Under the pieces are notes generated by a model. It ran no database searches and had not been told where the DNA came from. It worked only from the letters and a program-made list of their open reading frames with translations. A stretch of DNA of 64,000 nt, from the NCBI GenBank assembly GCA_017622215.1, contig JAGARO010000010.1:62001-126000 (forward strand), read 5' to 3'. The position numbers and the translations under genes are program-made. Origin of the DNA: Clostridia bacterium. Lineage in GTDB: Bacteria; Bacillota; Clostridia; Monoglobales; Monoglobaceae. Shown here one piece after another: positions 20,590-28,640 of the stretch. Within the stretch, counting starts at the first letter, position 1. Every line of letters begins with the position of its first letter.

Positions 20590-21809
20590 TGGAAAACGTA
20601 TATGATATTTTACTTGAAAGAGGTCTTATTGCACAGACCACACACGAAGAAGAAATAAGAGAATTGCTCGGTAAGGAAAAGGTTACTTTCTATATTGGAT
20701 TTGACCCAACAGCTGATAGTTTGCATATCGGACATTTTCTCCAGATGGTAGTTATGCGCCATATGCAGCTTGCAGGCCATAGACCAATTGCCTTGGTTGG
20801 TGGCGGTACAGCCATGATTGGCGACCCATCAGGAAGAACAGATATGCGTCAGATGATGACACCTGAAACAATCAGACATAATAGCGAATGCTTTAAGAAA
20901 CAGCTTTCCTGTCTTGTTGATTTCAGCGAGGGACAGGCTCTTATGGTTAATAATGCTGACTGGCTTTTAGACCTTAACTATGTAGAATTCTTAAGAGAAA
21001 TCGGTGCTCACTTCTCAGTAAATAAGATGCTCACAGCAGAATGCTTTAAGCAGAGACTCGAAAAGGGACTTTCATTCCTTGAATTTAACTATATGTTAAT
21101 GCAGAGCTATGACTTCCTTATGCTTAACGAAAAGTATGGCTGTAAGATTGAGCTTGGCGGTGATGACCAGTGGAGTAATATTATCGGCGGTATCAACATC
21201 GTAAGAAAGAAGAGAGGGGAACAGGTTTACGGTATGACCTTTACTCTCCTTACAAACAGCGAAGGCAAGAAAATGGGTAAGACAGCCAAGGGTGCTCTCT
21301 GGCTTGACCCTGTAAAGTGCACACCTTATGATTTCTACCAGTACTGGAGAAACGTAGATGATGCAGATGTTTGCAGATTCTTAAGACTTGTAACTTTCGT
21401 TCCAATGGACGAAATCCGTGAAATGGAAAAGTGGGAAGGTTCTGACCTTAATAAGGCAAAGGAACGTTTAGCTTTTGAAGTTACAAAAATGGTACATGGC
21501 GAAGAAGAAGCCCTTAAGGTACAGGAAGCTGCCAAGGCAGTATTCGGCGGTGGCGGAAATAACGCAGATATGCCAACAGCTGAAATTGAAAATATCGGAG
21601 ATGGTATGAATATCCTTGACCTTTTAACAATTACAAACCTTGCTCCATCAAAGGGCGAAGCAAGAAGACTTGTCCAGCAGGGCGGTATCTCTGTAAACGG
21701 CGAAAAGGTTACAGATACAGCTCATATGGTAACTGGTGCTGACTTTACAGACGGCGAATGTATTGTTAAAAAGGGTAAGAAAGTATTCCTTAAGGTTATT
21801 TGTAAATAA
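20589..21809 (+). CDS. tyrS: Tyrosyl-tRNA synthetase
   Basis: The protein has 406 aa; a class I synthetase. The HIGH motif is in ADSLHIGHF, the KMSKS motif appears as KKMGKTAKG, and an S4 domain forms the C-terminus ([23 protein letters not shown]). The [12 protein letters not shown] and [13 protein letters not shown] residues bind tyrosine/adenylate. It is read directly after hisS (TAATG overlap). No T-box leader is present because no promoter separates the two genes. Confidence 0.97.
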   Translation: MENVYDILLERGLIAQTTHEEEIRELLGKEKVTFYIGFDPTADSLHIGHFLQMVVMRHMQLAGHRPIALVGGGTAMIGDPSGRTDMRQMMTPETIRHNSECFKKQLSCLVDFSEGQALMVNNADWLLDLNYVEFLREIGAHFSVNKMLTAECFKQRLEKGLSFLEFNYMLMQSYDFLMLNEKYGCKIELGGDDQWSNIIGGINIVRKKRGEQVYGMTFTLLTNSEGKKMGKTAKGALWLDPVKCTPYDFYQYWRNVDDADVCRFLRLVTFVPMDEIREMEKWEGSDLNKAKERLAFEVTKMVHGEEEALKVQEAAKAVFGGGGNNADMPTAEIENIGDGMNILDLLTITNLAPSKGEARRLVQQGGISVNGEKVTDTAHMVTGADFTDGECIVKKGKKVFLKVICK

Positions 21810-21857
21810 TGCACAAAAAATATAGTGGCAATTTGGAAAAATGTACTAAATTGTCAA

Positions 21858-21886
21858 TTGAAATCGAAAAAGAGTAGTGGTAAAAT
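21858..21886 (+). promoter_or_regulatory. SigA-type promoter with no coding gene behind it
   Basis: TTGAAA (21858-21863), 17 nt and TAAAAT (21881-21886). The next strong feature is a terminator about 75 nt on (21957-21980), so it would make a short untranslated RNA. Confidence 0.55.
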
Positions 21887-21892
21887 ATAAAC

Positions 21893-21981
21893 ATACCACA
21901 ACTAACAAACTTTTTTTCATTTCCATCTATGATGTATTACTTCATAGAAAGCAAGGAGGCCGACGTCGTCGGTCTTTTTTG
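21893..21981 (+). ncRNA. Candidate small RNA between tyrS and the M42 genes
   Basis: A promoter ends at 21886 and an intrinsic terminator ends near 21980, framing about 90 nt. The 5' part is unpaired and rich in A and C, followed by a run of T. Then comes a hairpin (TCTATGA at 21926-21932 with TCATAGA at 21942-21948), an AAGGAGG sequence, and the terminator stem. No Rfam family is recognised. An ORF beginning at the ATG near 21930 runs through the terminator and is not convincing. Confidence 0.4.
21957..21980 (+). terminator. Intrinsic terminator
   Basis: AGGCCGAC pairs with GTCGGTCT across a three-base loop (one G-U pair), followed by TTTTTT. It ends the candidate small RNA and any read-through from hisS-tyrS. 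Confidence 0.85.
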
Positions 21982-21998
21982 TTATATGCAATTTTTTA

Positions 21999-22027
21999 TT
22001 GAATCGGGAAAGAATATGGTGTATAAT
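21999..22027 (+). promoter_or_regulatory. SigA promoter for the M42 peptidase cluster
   Basis: TTGAAT (21999-22004), 17 nt and perfect TATAAT (22022-22027), about 17 nt before the ATG of the first peptidase gene; the 5' leader would be about 10 nt. Confidence 0.75.
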
Positions 22028-22043
22028 CAAAGTAGGTGATTTT

Positions 22044-23066
22044 ATGAACGTAAAAGAAAAACTTTTTGAATTGGTAAAACTTCAGGGCGTTTCAGGATTC
22101 GAATTTGAAATTGCAGAATATCTTAAAAACGAGCTTGAAAAAGTATGCCATAAAGTATGGATAAATAAGCATAAATCTGTAATCGGCTGTATAAAGTCCG
22201 AAAAGGAAAATGCGAAAAAAATAATGATAGATGCCCACCTTGACCAGATAGGAATGATGGTTAAAGGGATTGATGATAAGGGCTTTGTTTCATTTACAAA
22301 TATCGGCGGAATAGACGAGAGAATTTTGCCTGCGTCAGAGGTTTTTATTTTAGGAAAAGAAAAGGTTTACGGAGTAATCGGCGCAAAGCCTCCGCACCTT
22401 TTAACAAAAGAGGATGCAGAGAAAAATCCGCAGATTAAGGATATGCTGATTGATGTAGGCATGGATAAGGAAGAGGCTGAAAAGGTTATAGAAGTCGGTG
22501 ATGCAATCATAATGAAAAGCGAAGCCGTAGAGCTTTTAGAGGATAAGGTTTCCTCAATGGCACTTGATAATAGGGCGGGAATAGCGTCAGTTTTATACGC
22601 AATAGAAAACTTAAAGTCCGATTATGATGTGTATGTGGTTTTCTCTTCACAGGAGGAAACAGGACTTCAGGGTGGCTACACAGCTGCCGCTGAAATCCAG
22701 CCTGACCTTGCAATTGTAATTGATGTAACTCACGGTGAAACTCCTGATGTAAAGGATAAAGCAGGGGTGTTCCCTCTTGGCTCGGGCGCAGTCATCTGCC
22801 GTGGTCCAAACCTTGATTATGAAAAGACCTTAAAGCTTGTTGAAATGGCAAAGGAAAATAATATAAAGTTTGAAATTGAAGTTGCAGAGGGCTCAAGCGG
22901 AACAAACGCATGGCTTATGCAGACCTGCCGTCAGGGAGTTCCATGTGTTTTGATTTCAATCCCACTTCGCTATATGCACACCTCAGTTGAAACAGTTTCC
23001 ATTGAGGATATTGAGGAAACAGGAAAGCTTATCGGGGTTGCCTTGGGAGGTGATATCCTTGCTTAA
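22044..23066 (+). CDS. M42 family metallo-aminopeptidase (first of three)
   Basis: The protein has 340 aa. M42 enzymes form large tetrahedral dodecamers that trim peptides. All expected metal-ligand motifs are present: IDAHLDQIGMM (His, Asp), SSMALDNRAGI (bridging Asp), SSQEETGLQGG (catalytic Glu pair), VIDVTHGETPD and RYMHTSVE (C-terminal His). An ATG at 22044 follows TAGGTG; a longer in-frame start coincides with the -35 box and is rejected. It heads a run of three M42-type genes, overlapping the second by 8 nt. Confidence 0.93.
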   Translation: MNVKEKLFELVKLQGVSGFEFEIAEYLKNELEKVCHKVWINKHKSVIGCIKSEKENAKKIMIDAHLDQIGMMVKGIDDKGFVSFTNIGGIDERILPASEVFILGKEKVYGVIGAKPPHLLTKEDAEKNPQIKDMLIDVGMDKEEAEKVIEVGDAIIMKSEAVELLEDKVSSMALDNRAGIASVLYAIENLKSDYDVYVVFSSQEETGLQGGYTAAAEIQPDLAIVIDVTHGETPDVKDKAGVFPLGSGAVICRGPNLDYEKTLKLVEMAKENNIKFEIEVAEGSSGTNAWLMQTCRQGVPCVLISIPLRYMHTSVETVSIEDIEETGKLIGVALGGDILA

Positions 23067-24048
23067 AACTTTAACAGAATTAAATGGAATATCAGGTAAC
23101 GAAAAACAGGTAAGGGACTATATCATCTCACGGATAAAGGATTATTGTGATGAAATAAAAGTGGATAATATGGGAAACCTGATAGCCTTTAAAAAAGGTA
23201 AAACAGATAAAAATTTAATCCTTTCAGCTCATATGGATGAGGTAGGCTTTAGCGTAACAAAAATCACAGACGACGGTTACTTGAAATTTGCTGCTGTTGG
23301 TGGAATTGACACAAAAATTCTCCCGTCCTCAAGGGTTACAAACGGCGAAATTTCAGGTGTAATTTCCTTTAAGGCAACCCATCTTACAACAAAAGAGGAA
23401 AGAGAGAAGAAATATAGCATTGATGCTTTGTATATTGATATCGGTGCAGAAAGCAAAGATACAGCACGAAAATATGTAATGGAGGGAGATTATTTCTCCT
23501 TTGATTCAGAATACAGAGAGTTTGGCAGAAAGATTAAGGCGAAAGCTCTTGACGACAGAGCAGGCTGTAAAATTCTCATTGAAGCACTGAGGAAAGAAAA
23601 TACTCCAAATTTATATTGCATTTTCAATGTTCAGGAAGAGGCAGGTCTTCGCGGTGCAAAGATTTCAGCTTTCGGAATTGAGGCTGACGAGGCAATAGTA
23701 ATCGAGGCCACAACCTGTAGCGATATGACAGGCACCCCTGAAAATCTTCAGGTTACAGTGCAAGGGGACGGCCCTGCCATATCAATAATTGACTCTGCAA
23801 GCACAGCCCACAGAGAACTGTCAGAGAAAATAATTGCTTGTGCAGAGAAAAATAATATCAAGTGGCAATATAAAAAGTCCAATCGCGGAGGAAATGACGG
23901 AGGCTCAATTTATATTTCAAATGGCGGAATTAAAACTGTGTCAGTGTCAGTCCCAACAAGATATATCCATTCTCCTGTTTGTGTAATGGACAGGGCAGAT
24001 TTTGAAAATACAGAAAAGCTGATATTAAAATATATTGAGGAGAAATAG
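23059..24048 (+). CDS. M42 family metallo-aminopeptidase (second of three)
   Basis: The protein has about 329 aa. The motifs LSAHMDEVGFSV, KALDDRAGCKI, NVQEEAGLRGA, VIEATTCSDMTG (Glu in place of the Asp of the first gene) and RYIHSPVCVM indicate an intact binuclear metal centre. I choose the TTG at 23059, which lies eight bases after GGGAGG and overlaps the end of the first peptidase; the protein then begins LLKTLTELNGISGNE, typical of the family. The third paralogue follows after 6 nt. Confidence 0.9.
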   Translation: MLKTLTELNGISGNEKQVRDYIISRIKDYCDEIKVDNMGNLIAFKKGKTDKNLILSAHMDEVGFSVTKITDDGYLKFAAVGGIDTKILPSSRVTNGEISGVISFKATHLTTKEEREKKYSIDALYIDIGAESKDTARKYVMEGDYFSFDSEYREFGRKIKAKALDDRAGCKILIEALRKENTPNLYCIFNVQEEAGLRGAKISAFGIEADEAIVIEATTCSDMTGTPENLQVTVQGDGPAISIIDSASTAHRELSEKIIACAEKNNIKWQYKKSNRGGNDGGSIYISNGGIKTVSVSVPTRYIHSPVCVMDRADFENTEKLILKYIEEK

Positions 24049-24054
24049 TTTGCT

Positions 24055-24882
24055 ATGGAAATTTTGAATACAGTTTCCCCAACAGGCAGGGAACAGATTA
24101 AAATAGAAAATGCAAAGACAGATAAATTCGGTAGCCTCACAAAAGGCGAGGGAAAGACTCTTTTTGTTTGTGGTATAGACGAGCCGGGCGTTATGGTAAC
24201 AACCACAGGAGATAAAATCTGTGTTGTTACAGTAGGCAACCAGAAGGCGGATGCCCTTGTAAATAAGAAAATAACATTTACAAATAACGCCACAGCCATA
24301 GTAGGATGTGAAAAGAAAGAAGAAATAAAGGATACAGATTTAACCCTTGAGCTTCTTTCAGGTCAGGTAAACACAGGAGATTTTGGCGCAATCTCCCCTG
24401 AAGCCATAATTAATGAAACAGAGATAATCGGAAATAATTTATCTTTTAAAATCGGTGCTTTTATTTTAAAAGATATGGAAAAGGGCAAGGTTTTGTATGC
24501 CTGTGAGCATAATTTTGGCTTTAAGGGACTAAGGGCTCACCTGAGCGAAAACGATTATGAAAGAGTTATTATAATTTCCACAACTGAAAGAGAAAAAATC
24601 GGTATTTTGGCAAAGGATAAGTCAGCAGTAGCAGACGTAAATCTCCGTGATACAATGAAGATTATTGCCGGGGAAATGGACATTCCTGTTGATGTGGAAA
24701 TTTCAGAAGAAAATTTAGGACTTTCAGTTCCTCAGACAACAGGAAATGGTGCAATTTCAGGCGGAATTTTAATTCCTGTTAAGAATAAAGGAAAAATGTA
24801 TGAAAGTTGCAGTATTAAAACGGCGGAAAATGTTAAAAGATTACTATTGAAAATCGTAGAGAAATATGATAATATAGACTAA
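24055..24882 (+). CDS. Catalytically degenerate M42 peptidase paralogue
   Basis: The protein has 275 aa, shorter than its two upstream relatives. The family pattern can still be followed (LNTVSPTGREQIKI at the N-terminus, KFGSLTKGEGKTLFVCGIDEPGVMV, then LSGQVNTGDFGAI and NLGLSVPQTTGNGAISGGILIPV). The metal ligands, however, are gone: the AHxDE His is Gly in CGIDEPG, and the ALDxRAG, QEE and C-terminal RYxH motifs have no counterpart. It is an open, uninterrupted frame in the same operon with good codon use. I therefore read it as a non-catalytic subunit rather than a decaying pseudogene. Function is inferred. Confidence 0.7.
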   Translation: MEILNTVSPTGREQIKIENAKTDKFGSLTKGEGKTLFVCGIDEPGVMVTTTGDKICVVTVGNQKADALVNKKITFTNNATAIVGCEKKEEIKDTDLTLELLSGQVNTGDFGAISPEAIINETEIIGNNLSFKIGAFILKDMEKGKVLYACEHNFGFKGLRAHLSENDYERVIIISTTEREKIGILAKDKSAVADVNLRDTMKIIAGEMDIPVDVEISEENLGLSVPQTTGNGAISGGILIPVKNKGKMYESCSIKTAENVKRLLLKIVEKYDNID

Positions 24883-24897
24883 AAAGAGGTGTTTTGA

Positions 24898-25071
24898 ATG
24901 GATAAAAAAGAATGTGTATTATATGACAGACCCTGCATAAATTGCGGAGAATGTGATATGTGCGATTTAAATCCAAAAAAAACTTGTGATAATTGCGGAA
25001 AGTGTATTGAAGATGACGCATTTTTCCGTTCAATAACTTTTGGTATGGGAGCTGACAATGATGAAAATTAA
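24898..25071 (+). CDS. 57-aa cysteine-rich protein of unknown function
   Basis: A 57-codon ORF starting at the ATG at 24898 after AAAGAGGTG. Cysteines are arranged C(6), C(13), CxxC at 16/19, C(22), then CDNCGKC at 30/33/36, giving eight in all. The INCGECDMC and DNCGKC pieces look like paired zinc-ribbon or ferredoxin-like knuckles, but no family is recognised. It lies 15 nt after the M42 trio and overlaps the next gene by 14 nt, so translational coupling is likely. Cysteine conservation and position argue that it is a real gene. Confidence 0.75.
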   Translation: MDKKECVLYDRPCINCGECDMCDLNPKKTCDNCGKCIEDDAFFRSITFGMGADNDEN

Positions 25072-26119
25072 GGAATACCTGAAGAAAAAGGGAGTAGAAG
25101 TATCCCTGAAAAAGTACGGAATTGATGCAATGGGTGCTATGGCACAGGGTTTGTTTGCATCACTTCTTGTGGGGACAATTCTTGATACTTTGGGGGCACA
25201 GTTCGGAATAGCCCTCCTTAGTGAAATCGGAGGCTTTGCAAAGAGTGTTTGCGGACCTGCTATGGCAATTTCAATAGCCTATGCCCTTCAGGCACCAATG
25301 CTTGTTCTTTTCTCTCTTGCAGCAGTAGGCTACGCTGCAAACTCTTTAGGCGGGGCAGGTGGCCCTCTTGCAGTTTTTGTAGTTTCAATTTTAGCTACAG
25401 AGCTGGGTAAACTTGTTTCAAAATCAACAAAAGTAGATATATTAGTTACTCCGATTGTTACAATTGTAGCAGGCGGACTTTTGGCTAAATGGTGGGCTCC
25501 GGGAATTGGTGCAGCCGCAAGTTCGATAGGTAGTGCGATTATGTGGGCAACCGAGCAACAGCCATTCATTATGGGAATTGTAGTGTCGGTTATCGTGGGA
25601 ATTGTATTAACACTGCCGATAAGCTCTGCGGCAATCTGTGCGGCTTTAGGACTTACAGGTCTCGCAGGCGGTGCAGCGGTAGCAGGATGCTGTGCCCAGA
25701 TGGTAGGCTTTGCGGTAATGAGCTTCAGAGAAAATAAGTGGGGCGGACTTGTAGGTCAGGGAATCGGAACAAGTATGCTCCAGATGGGAAATATCGTAAG
25801 AAACCCTAAAATCTGGCTCCCGCCGATTATTGCCTCGGCAATAACAGGTCCTGTTGCAACCTGTGTGTTTAAGCTCCAGATGAATGGTGCGGCAATTTCT
25901 TCAGGTATGGGAACCTGTGGATTTGTGGGACAGATTGGTGTTTATACAGGTTGGCTCAGTGATATTGCCAATGGAGCAAAAACTGCTATAACAGCTTTTG
26001 ACTGGACAGGCCTTATACTTATTTCTTTTGTGCTTCCTGCAATACTTACATGGCTTTTCGGACTTTTCTTCAGGAAGATTGGCTGGATTAAGGAAAACGA
26101 CTTAAAGCTTGATATTTAA
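25058..26119 (+). CDS. PTS EIIC-like membrane protein (PTS_EIIC_2 type)
   Basis: The protein has about 353 aa with roughly ten hydrophobic segments and a very Gly/Ala-rich composition (GLFASLLVGTILDTLG, AAVGYAANSLGGAGGP, SSAAICAALGLTGLAGGAAVAGCCAQMVGF). This matches the EIIC-like family annotated as PTS sugar transporter subunit IIC. No EIIA, EIIB, HPr kinase or sugar gene is nearby, so phosphotransfer-driven uptake is doubtful and the substrate is unknown. The start ATG at 25058 (or 25061) lies after GGGAG and inside the end of the cysteine-rich gene. Confidence 0.8.
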   Translation: MMKIKEYLKKKGVEVSLKKYGIDAMGAMAQGLFASLLVGTILDTLGAQFGIALLSEIGGFAKSVCGPAMAISIAYALQAPMLVLFSLAAVGYAANSLGGAGGPLAVFVVSILATELGKLVSKSTKVDILVTPIVTIVAGGLLAKWWAPGIGAAASSIGSAIMWATEQQPFIMGIVVSVIVGIVLTLPISSAAICAALGLTGLAGGAAVAGCCAQMVGFAVMSFRENKWGGLVGQGIGTSMLQMGNIVRNPKIWLPPIIASAITGPVATCVFKLQMNGAAISSGMGTCGFVGQIGVYTGWLSDIANGAKTAITAFDWTGLILISFVLPAILTWLFGLFFRKIGWIKENDLKLDI

Positions 26120-26136
26120 TTTAAGGAGGAGAAGAG

Positions 26137-27636
26137 ATGTTTAGAAAGGTTTTAGCTTTTATTGTTGCGATAATGCTTGTGCTTTCCTGCGTAAATGTTA
26201 TGGCAACAGAGAAAACAACAATCACAGTATCTTCGGCGAATTGTCATCCGGGAGATGTTGTAACATTGAACATTGAAATACATAATAACACAGGCTTTAC
26301 AGCTCTTGGTTTAAAGGTTCAGTATGATTCGAATGTATTAACACCGGTGTTGGTTACAACAGGTAGCCTTTTAGAAAATGGTTATACTTCTTCAACTTTA
26401 GATAACGAGGAAGCTGATTTAACGGAACTTAACTATATAAAGATTTTTTCGGCATCAGCTGATGAAATAACAGGCGACGGACGCTTGTATTCTGTAAAAT
26501 TCAAGGCAGGAGAAACCACGGGAAAAACATCTGTTGTAGCAACAGTAACAGATGACAGTTTTATAAACGGAAATTATGAGTCCATTTCATATACCCGTAA
26601 GGATTCCATTGTTAATATAACAGAGAATGTGTTTAACGGTGAGGGTGAAGAGGACGATACAGACTATATAAAGATTACAACAACTGTTAAGGAAAACGAG
26701 GATGGTTCTACAACAACTACAACAACTGAAGAAAACGAAGAAACAGGTGAAGTTACAATCACTACACGAACAGAGTATGAAGACGGTACTTATGAGGAAA
26801 TAGTTGAAAAGGTTAATAAGAACGAGCTTGAAAACCCTGTAGGAGAAAATCCTGAGTTTGTAGAAGAAAAAGTAGTTATTTCTCAGACAACAAACGTAAA
26901 TAGCTTTAACAATGTAACATATACCTATGACATAAAGCCTGATATATCAACAGTCAGCAAAGTTGCTGTAAAGGGTGATACAAGTGAGTATAATCTTGCT
27001 CTTAATATTGCAAACCTTGGAAATGTTAAGTCGGTAACACATTTTAAGGTACGAGATGAGCTTGGCAAGAGTGTTCTTGATAAGGTTTGTGCAGTAACTT
27101 TCGGTAATACAATCGAAACAATTTTTAATTCCTTTAACTATTGTAGCCACCTTAAGAATATTGTTATTCCGGCAAATGTAAAGGCAATAAACTCAAGTTT
27201 TATTGAGCTTTCACCTGATGCAGTAATTTACGCAAAGCCTGGCTCATACGCGGAGCATTACGCTAAAGAAAAGGGAGTTAAGGTAGCTGAGCTTATTGAT
27301 GTTGAGGTAAACGGAAAGAAACTTTTCTTTGATCAGCCTGCAATGATAATAAATGACAGAACTTTAGTTCCTATGCGAGTGATTTTCGAGGAGCTTGGAG
27401 CAACAGTGAGTTGGGATAATGCCACAGAAACTGTTACAGCTGTTAAGGACGGCAAGACAATCAAGCTTAAAATCGGAAGCAATATAATGACAATTAACGG
27501 CGAAACAAAGACACTTGATGTTTCTGCTTCAATAAAGAATGACAGAACAATGGTACCTGTAAGAGCAGTCTCCGAAGCCCTTGGCGCAAAGGTTGAATGG
27601 GACGGCGTAAACAGCAGAGTAATCATAAATAAGTAA
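26137..27636 (+). CDS. Secreted cohesin-domain and stalk-domain protein
   Basis: The protein has 499 aa. A signal peptide (residues 1-24, ending NVMA) leads to a cohesin-like beta-sandwich at about 25-165 (ISV-type start TTITVSSANCHPGDVVTLNIEIHN, GLKVQYDSNVL, LYSVKFKAGE). A Thr/Glu-rich linker covers about 180-240. There is one BspA-like leucine-rich repeat piece (LKNIVIPANVKAI, then YAKPGSYAEHYAKEKG). The end is a copper amine oxidase N-terminal/stalk domain: VEVNGKKLFFDQPAMI, RTLVPMRVIFEELGA, then the second copy RTMVPVRAVSEALGA. No dockerin or anchoring motif is seen. A surface or matrix role is inferred. Confidence 0.85.
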   Translation: MFRKVLAFIVAIMLVLSCVNVMATEKTTITVSSANCHPGDVVTLNIEIHNNTGFTALGLKVQYDSNVLTPVLVTTGSLLENGYTSSTLDNEEADLTELNYIKIFSASADEITGDGRLYSVKFKAGETTGKTSVVATVTDDSFINGNYESISYTRKDSIVNITENVFNGEGEEDDTDYIKITTTVKENEDGSTTTTTTEENEETGEVTITTRTEYEDGTYEEIVEKVNKNELENPVGENPEFVEEKVVISQTTNVNSFNNVTYTYDIKPDISTVSKVAVKGDTSEYNLALNIANLGNVKSVTHFKVRDELGKSVLDKVCAVTFGNTIETIFNSFNYCSHLKNIVIPANVKAINSSFIELSPDAVIYAKPGSYAEHYAKEKGVKVAELIDVEVNGKKLFFDQPAMIINDRTLVPMRVIFEELGATVSWDNATETVTAVKDGKTIKLKIGSNIMTINGETKTLDVSASIKNDRTMVPVRAVSEALGAKVEWDGVNSRVIINK

Positions 27637-27637
27637 G

Positions 27638-27670
27638 AAAAAATCCCTTGGAAAACCCAAGGGATTTTTT
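27638..27670. terminator. Bidirectional terminator between convergent genes
   Basis: TCCCTTGG pairs with CCAAGGGA around AAAAC, flanked by a run of A on the left and a run of T on the right. It can end the + strand gene at 27636 and the - strand gene ending at 27669. Confidence 0.9.
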
Positions 27671-27908
27671 AATCTATTGAAAAATCATCGCTGGAGAATC
27701 TTGAGAAATCAAGAGCTTGCTTTTTCGGTTGCTCCATAAAACGGTTGAGGAAATATTTTTTACAGATGTAATCCTCGGACACAATGCCGTGTTTTGAGCA
27801 AAGATATTCACCTGTGGAAAGCTTTTTTGAAAAGGTACAGGTGGCACAGATTTTTGATATATCATCGCGTTCGTTGAAGAGACCGCGTTCTTCTTTTTTG
27901 TTCTTCAT
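27669..27908 (-). CDS. 79-aa four-cysteine protein of unknown function
   Basis: It is read leftward from the ATG at 27906-27908. Four cysteines occur as CATC, then C in EYLCSKHG and C in DYICKKYFL. This spacing suggests a zinc knuckle. The N-terminus is basic (MKNKKEERG) and the C-terminus ends in an acidic DFSRFSSDDFSID tail. It has its own promoter and ribosome binding site (GAGGTG five bases before the ATG) and a terminator. I do not recognise a named family. An isolated one-gene unit facing away from tmk. Confidence 0.75.
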   Translation of the reverse strand: MKNKKEERGLFNERDDISKICATCTFSKKLSTGEYLCSKHGIVSEDYICKKYFLNRFMEQPKKQALDFSRFSSDDFSID

Positions 27909-27925
27909 AAATACACCTCAAGGTG

Positions 27926-27954
27926 AGTATATAACAGAATAAAAATAAAATCAA
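27926..27954 (-). promoter_or_regulatory. SigA promoter for the 79-aa gene
   Basis: Reading the - strand: TTGATT (27954-27949), 17 nt, TATACT (27931-27926). About 18 nt separate it from the ATG. It is divergent from the tmk promoter, with the two -35 boxes only about 9 bp apart. Confidence 0.7.
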
Positions 27955-27962
27955 GTTTTTTG

Positions 27963-27991
27963 TTGAAATTTCAGAGAAAGTGGTATATAAT
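27963..27991 (+). promoter_or_regulatory. SigA promoter for tmk-metK
   Basis: TTGAAA (27963-27968), 17 nt, TATAAT (27986-27991), about 32 nt before the tmk start codon. Confidence 0.82.
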
Positions 27992-28023
27992 AGTTAGACA
28001 GACCAAATTATTTGGGGGAAACT

Positions 28024-28638
28024 ATGAAAAACAGATTTATTGTTGTGGAGGGTCTTGACGGCTCAGGGAAAAGTACACAGATAAAAATGCTTAAGGAATA
28101 CCTTGAGTCAATGGGCGAAAAGGTTTTTATGACAGCGGAACCAAGTGAGGGAAGAGTTGGAAAAACCCTCCGCGAGATGTTGAGCGAGGATATTCCGACA
28201 GATATGTATTTCCAGGCGGGAATGTTTTTGGCTGACAGAATTGACCATTGCACAAACCCTGTAAACGGAATAAAGAAGATGCTTGAGGAGGGTTATACAG
28301 TAATCTCCGACAGGTATTATTATTCAACTTTTGCATATCAGGGTACAAAAAGCGATATGGACTATATTATGAAAATAAACCTTGATTGTCCTGCTATTTT
28401 AAAACCTGATGTTTGTATCTTTTTAGACCTGAATCCCGAAATCTGTAAGGGCAGAATTGACACAAACAGAGGCAAAACTGAAATGTATGAAAAGAACATA
28501 GAGGTTATGAAAAGCATAAGAAAGAATTTTCTTGATGTGCTTACTTCCTTAAAGGACAGGGAAAATATAAAGATAATAAATGCTGAGGGAAGCATTGAAG
28601 ATATACAAAAGGCCATAAGAGAGGCAGTGGAGGAATAG
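28024..28638 (+). CDS. tmk: Thymidylate kinase
   Basis: The protein has 204 aa; it phosphorylates dTMP to dTDP. P-loop [17 protein letters not shown] at residues 7-23, [22 protein letters not shown] (DRY/H motif) and [13 protein letters not shown] are visible. The ATG at 28024 follows GGGGGA; the TTG at 28012 is upstream of that site. metK starts two bases after its stop, an unusual pairing that puts nucleotide and S-adenosylmethionine synthesis under one promoter. Confidence 0.95.
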   Translation: MKNRFIVVEGLDGSGKSTQIKMLKEYLESMGEKVFMTAEPSEGRVGKTLREMLSEDIPTDMYFQAGMFLADRIDHCTNPVNGIKKMLEEGYTVISDRYYYSTFAYQGTKSDMDYIMKINLDCPAILKPDVCIFLDLNPEICKGRIDTNRGKTEMYEKNIEVMKSIRKNFLDVLTSLKDRENIKIINAEGSIEDIQKAIREAVEE

Positions 28639-28640
28639 AT

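Noticed and set aside
20580-20600. T-box leader for tyrS or hisS
   Set aside because: Both genes are coupled to upstream genes with no leader region.
21841-21925. 26-aa hydrophobic peptide on the - strand opposite the candidate small RNA (possible type I toxin)
   Set aside because: No ribosome binding site, promoter or terminator on that strand; resemblance to known type I toxins not found.
21930-22040. Short ORF through the candidate small RNA
   Set aside because: It passes through the terminator stem and T-tract and into the next promoter; no SD in front.
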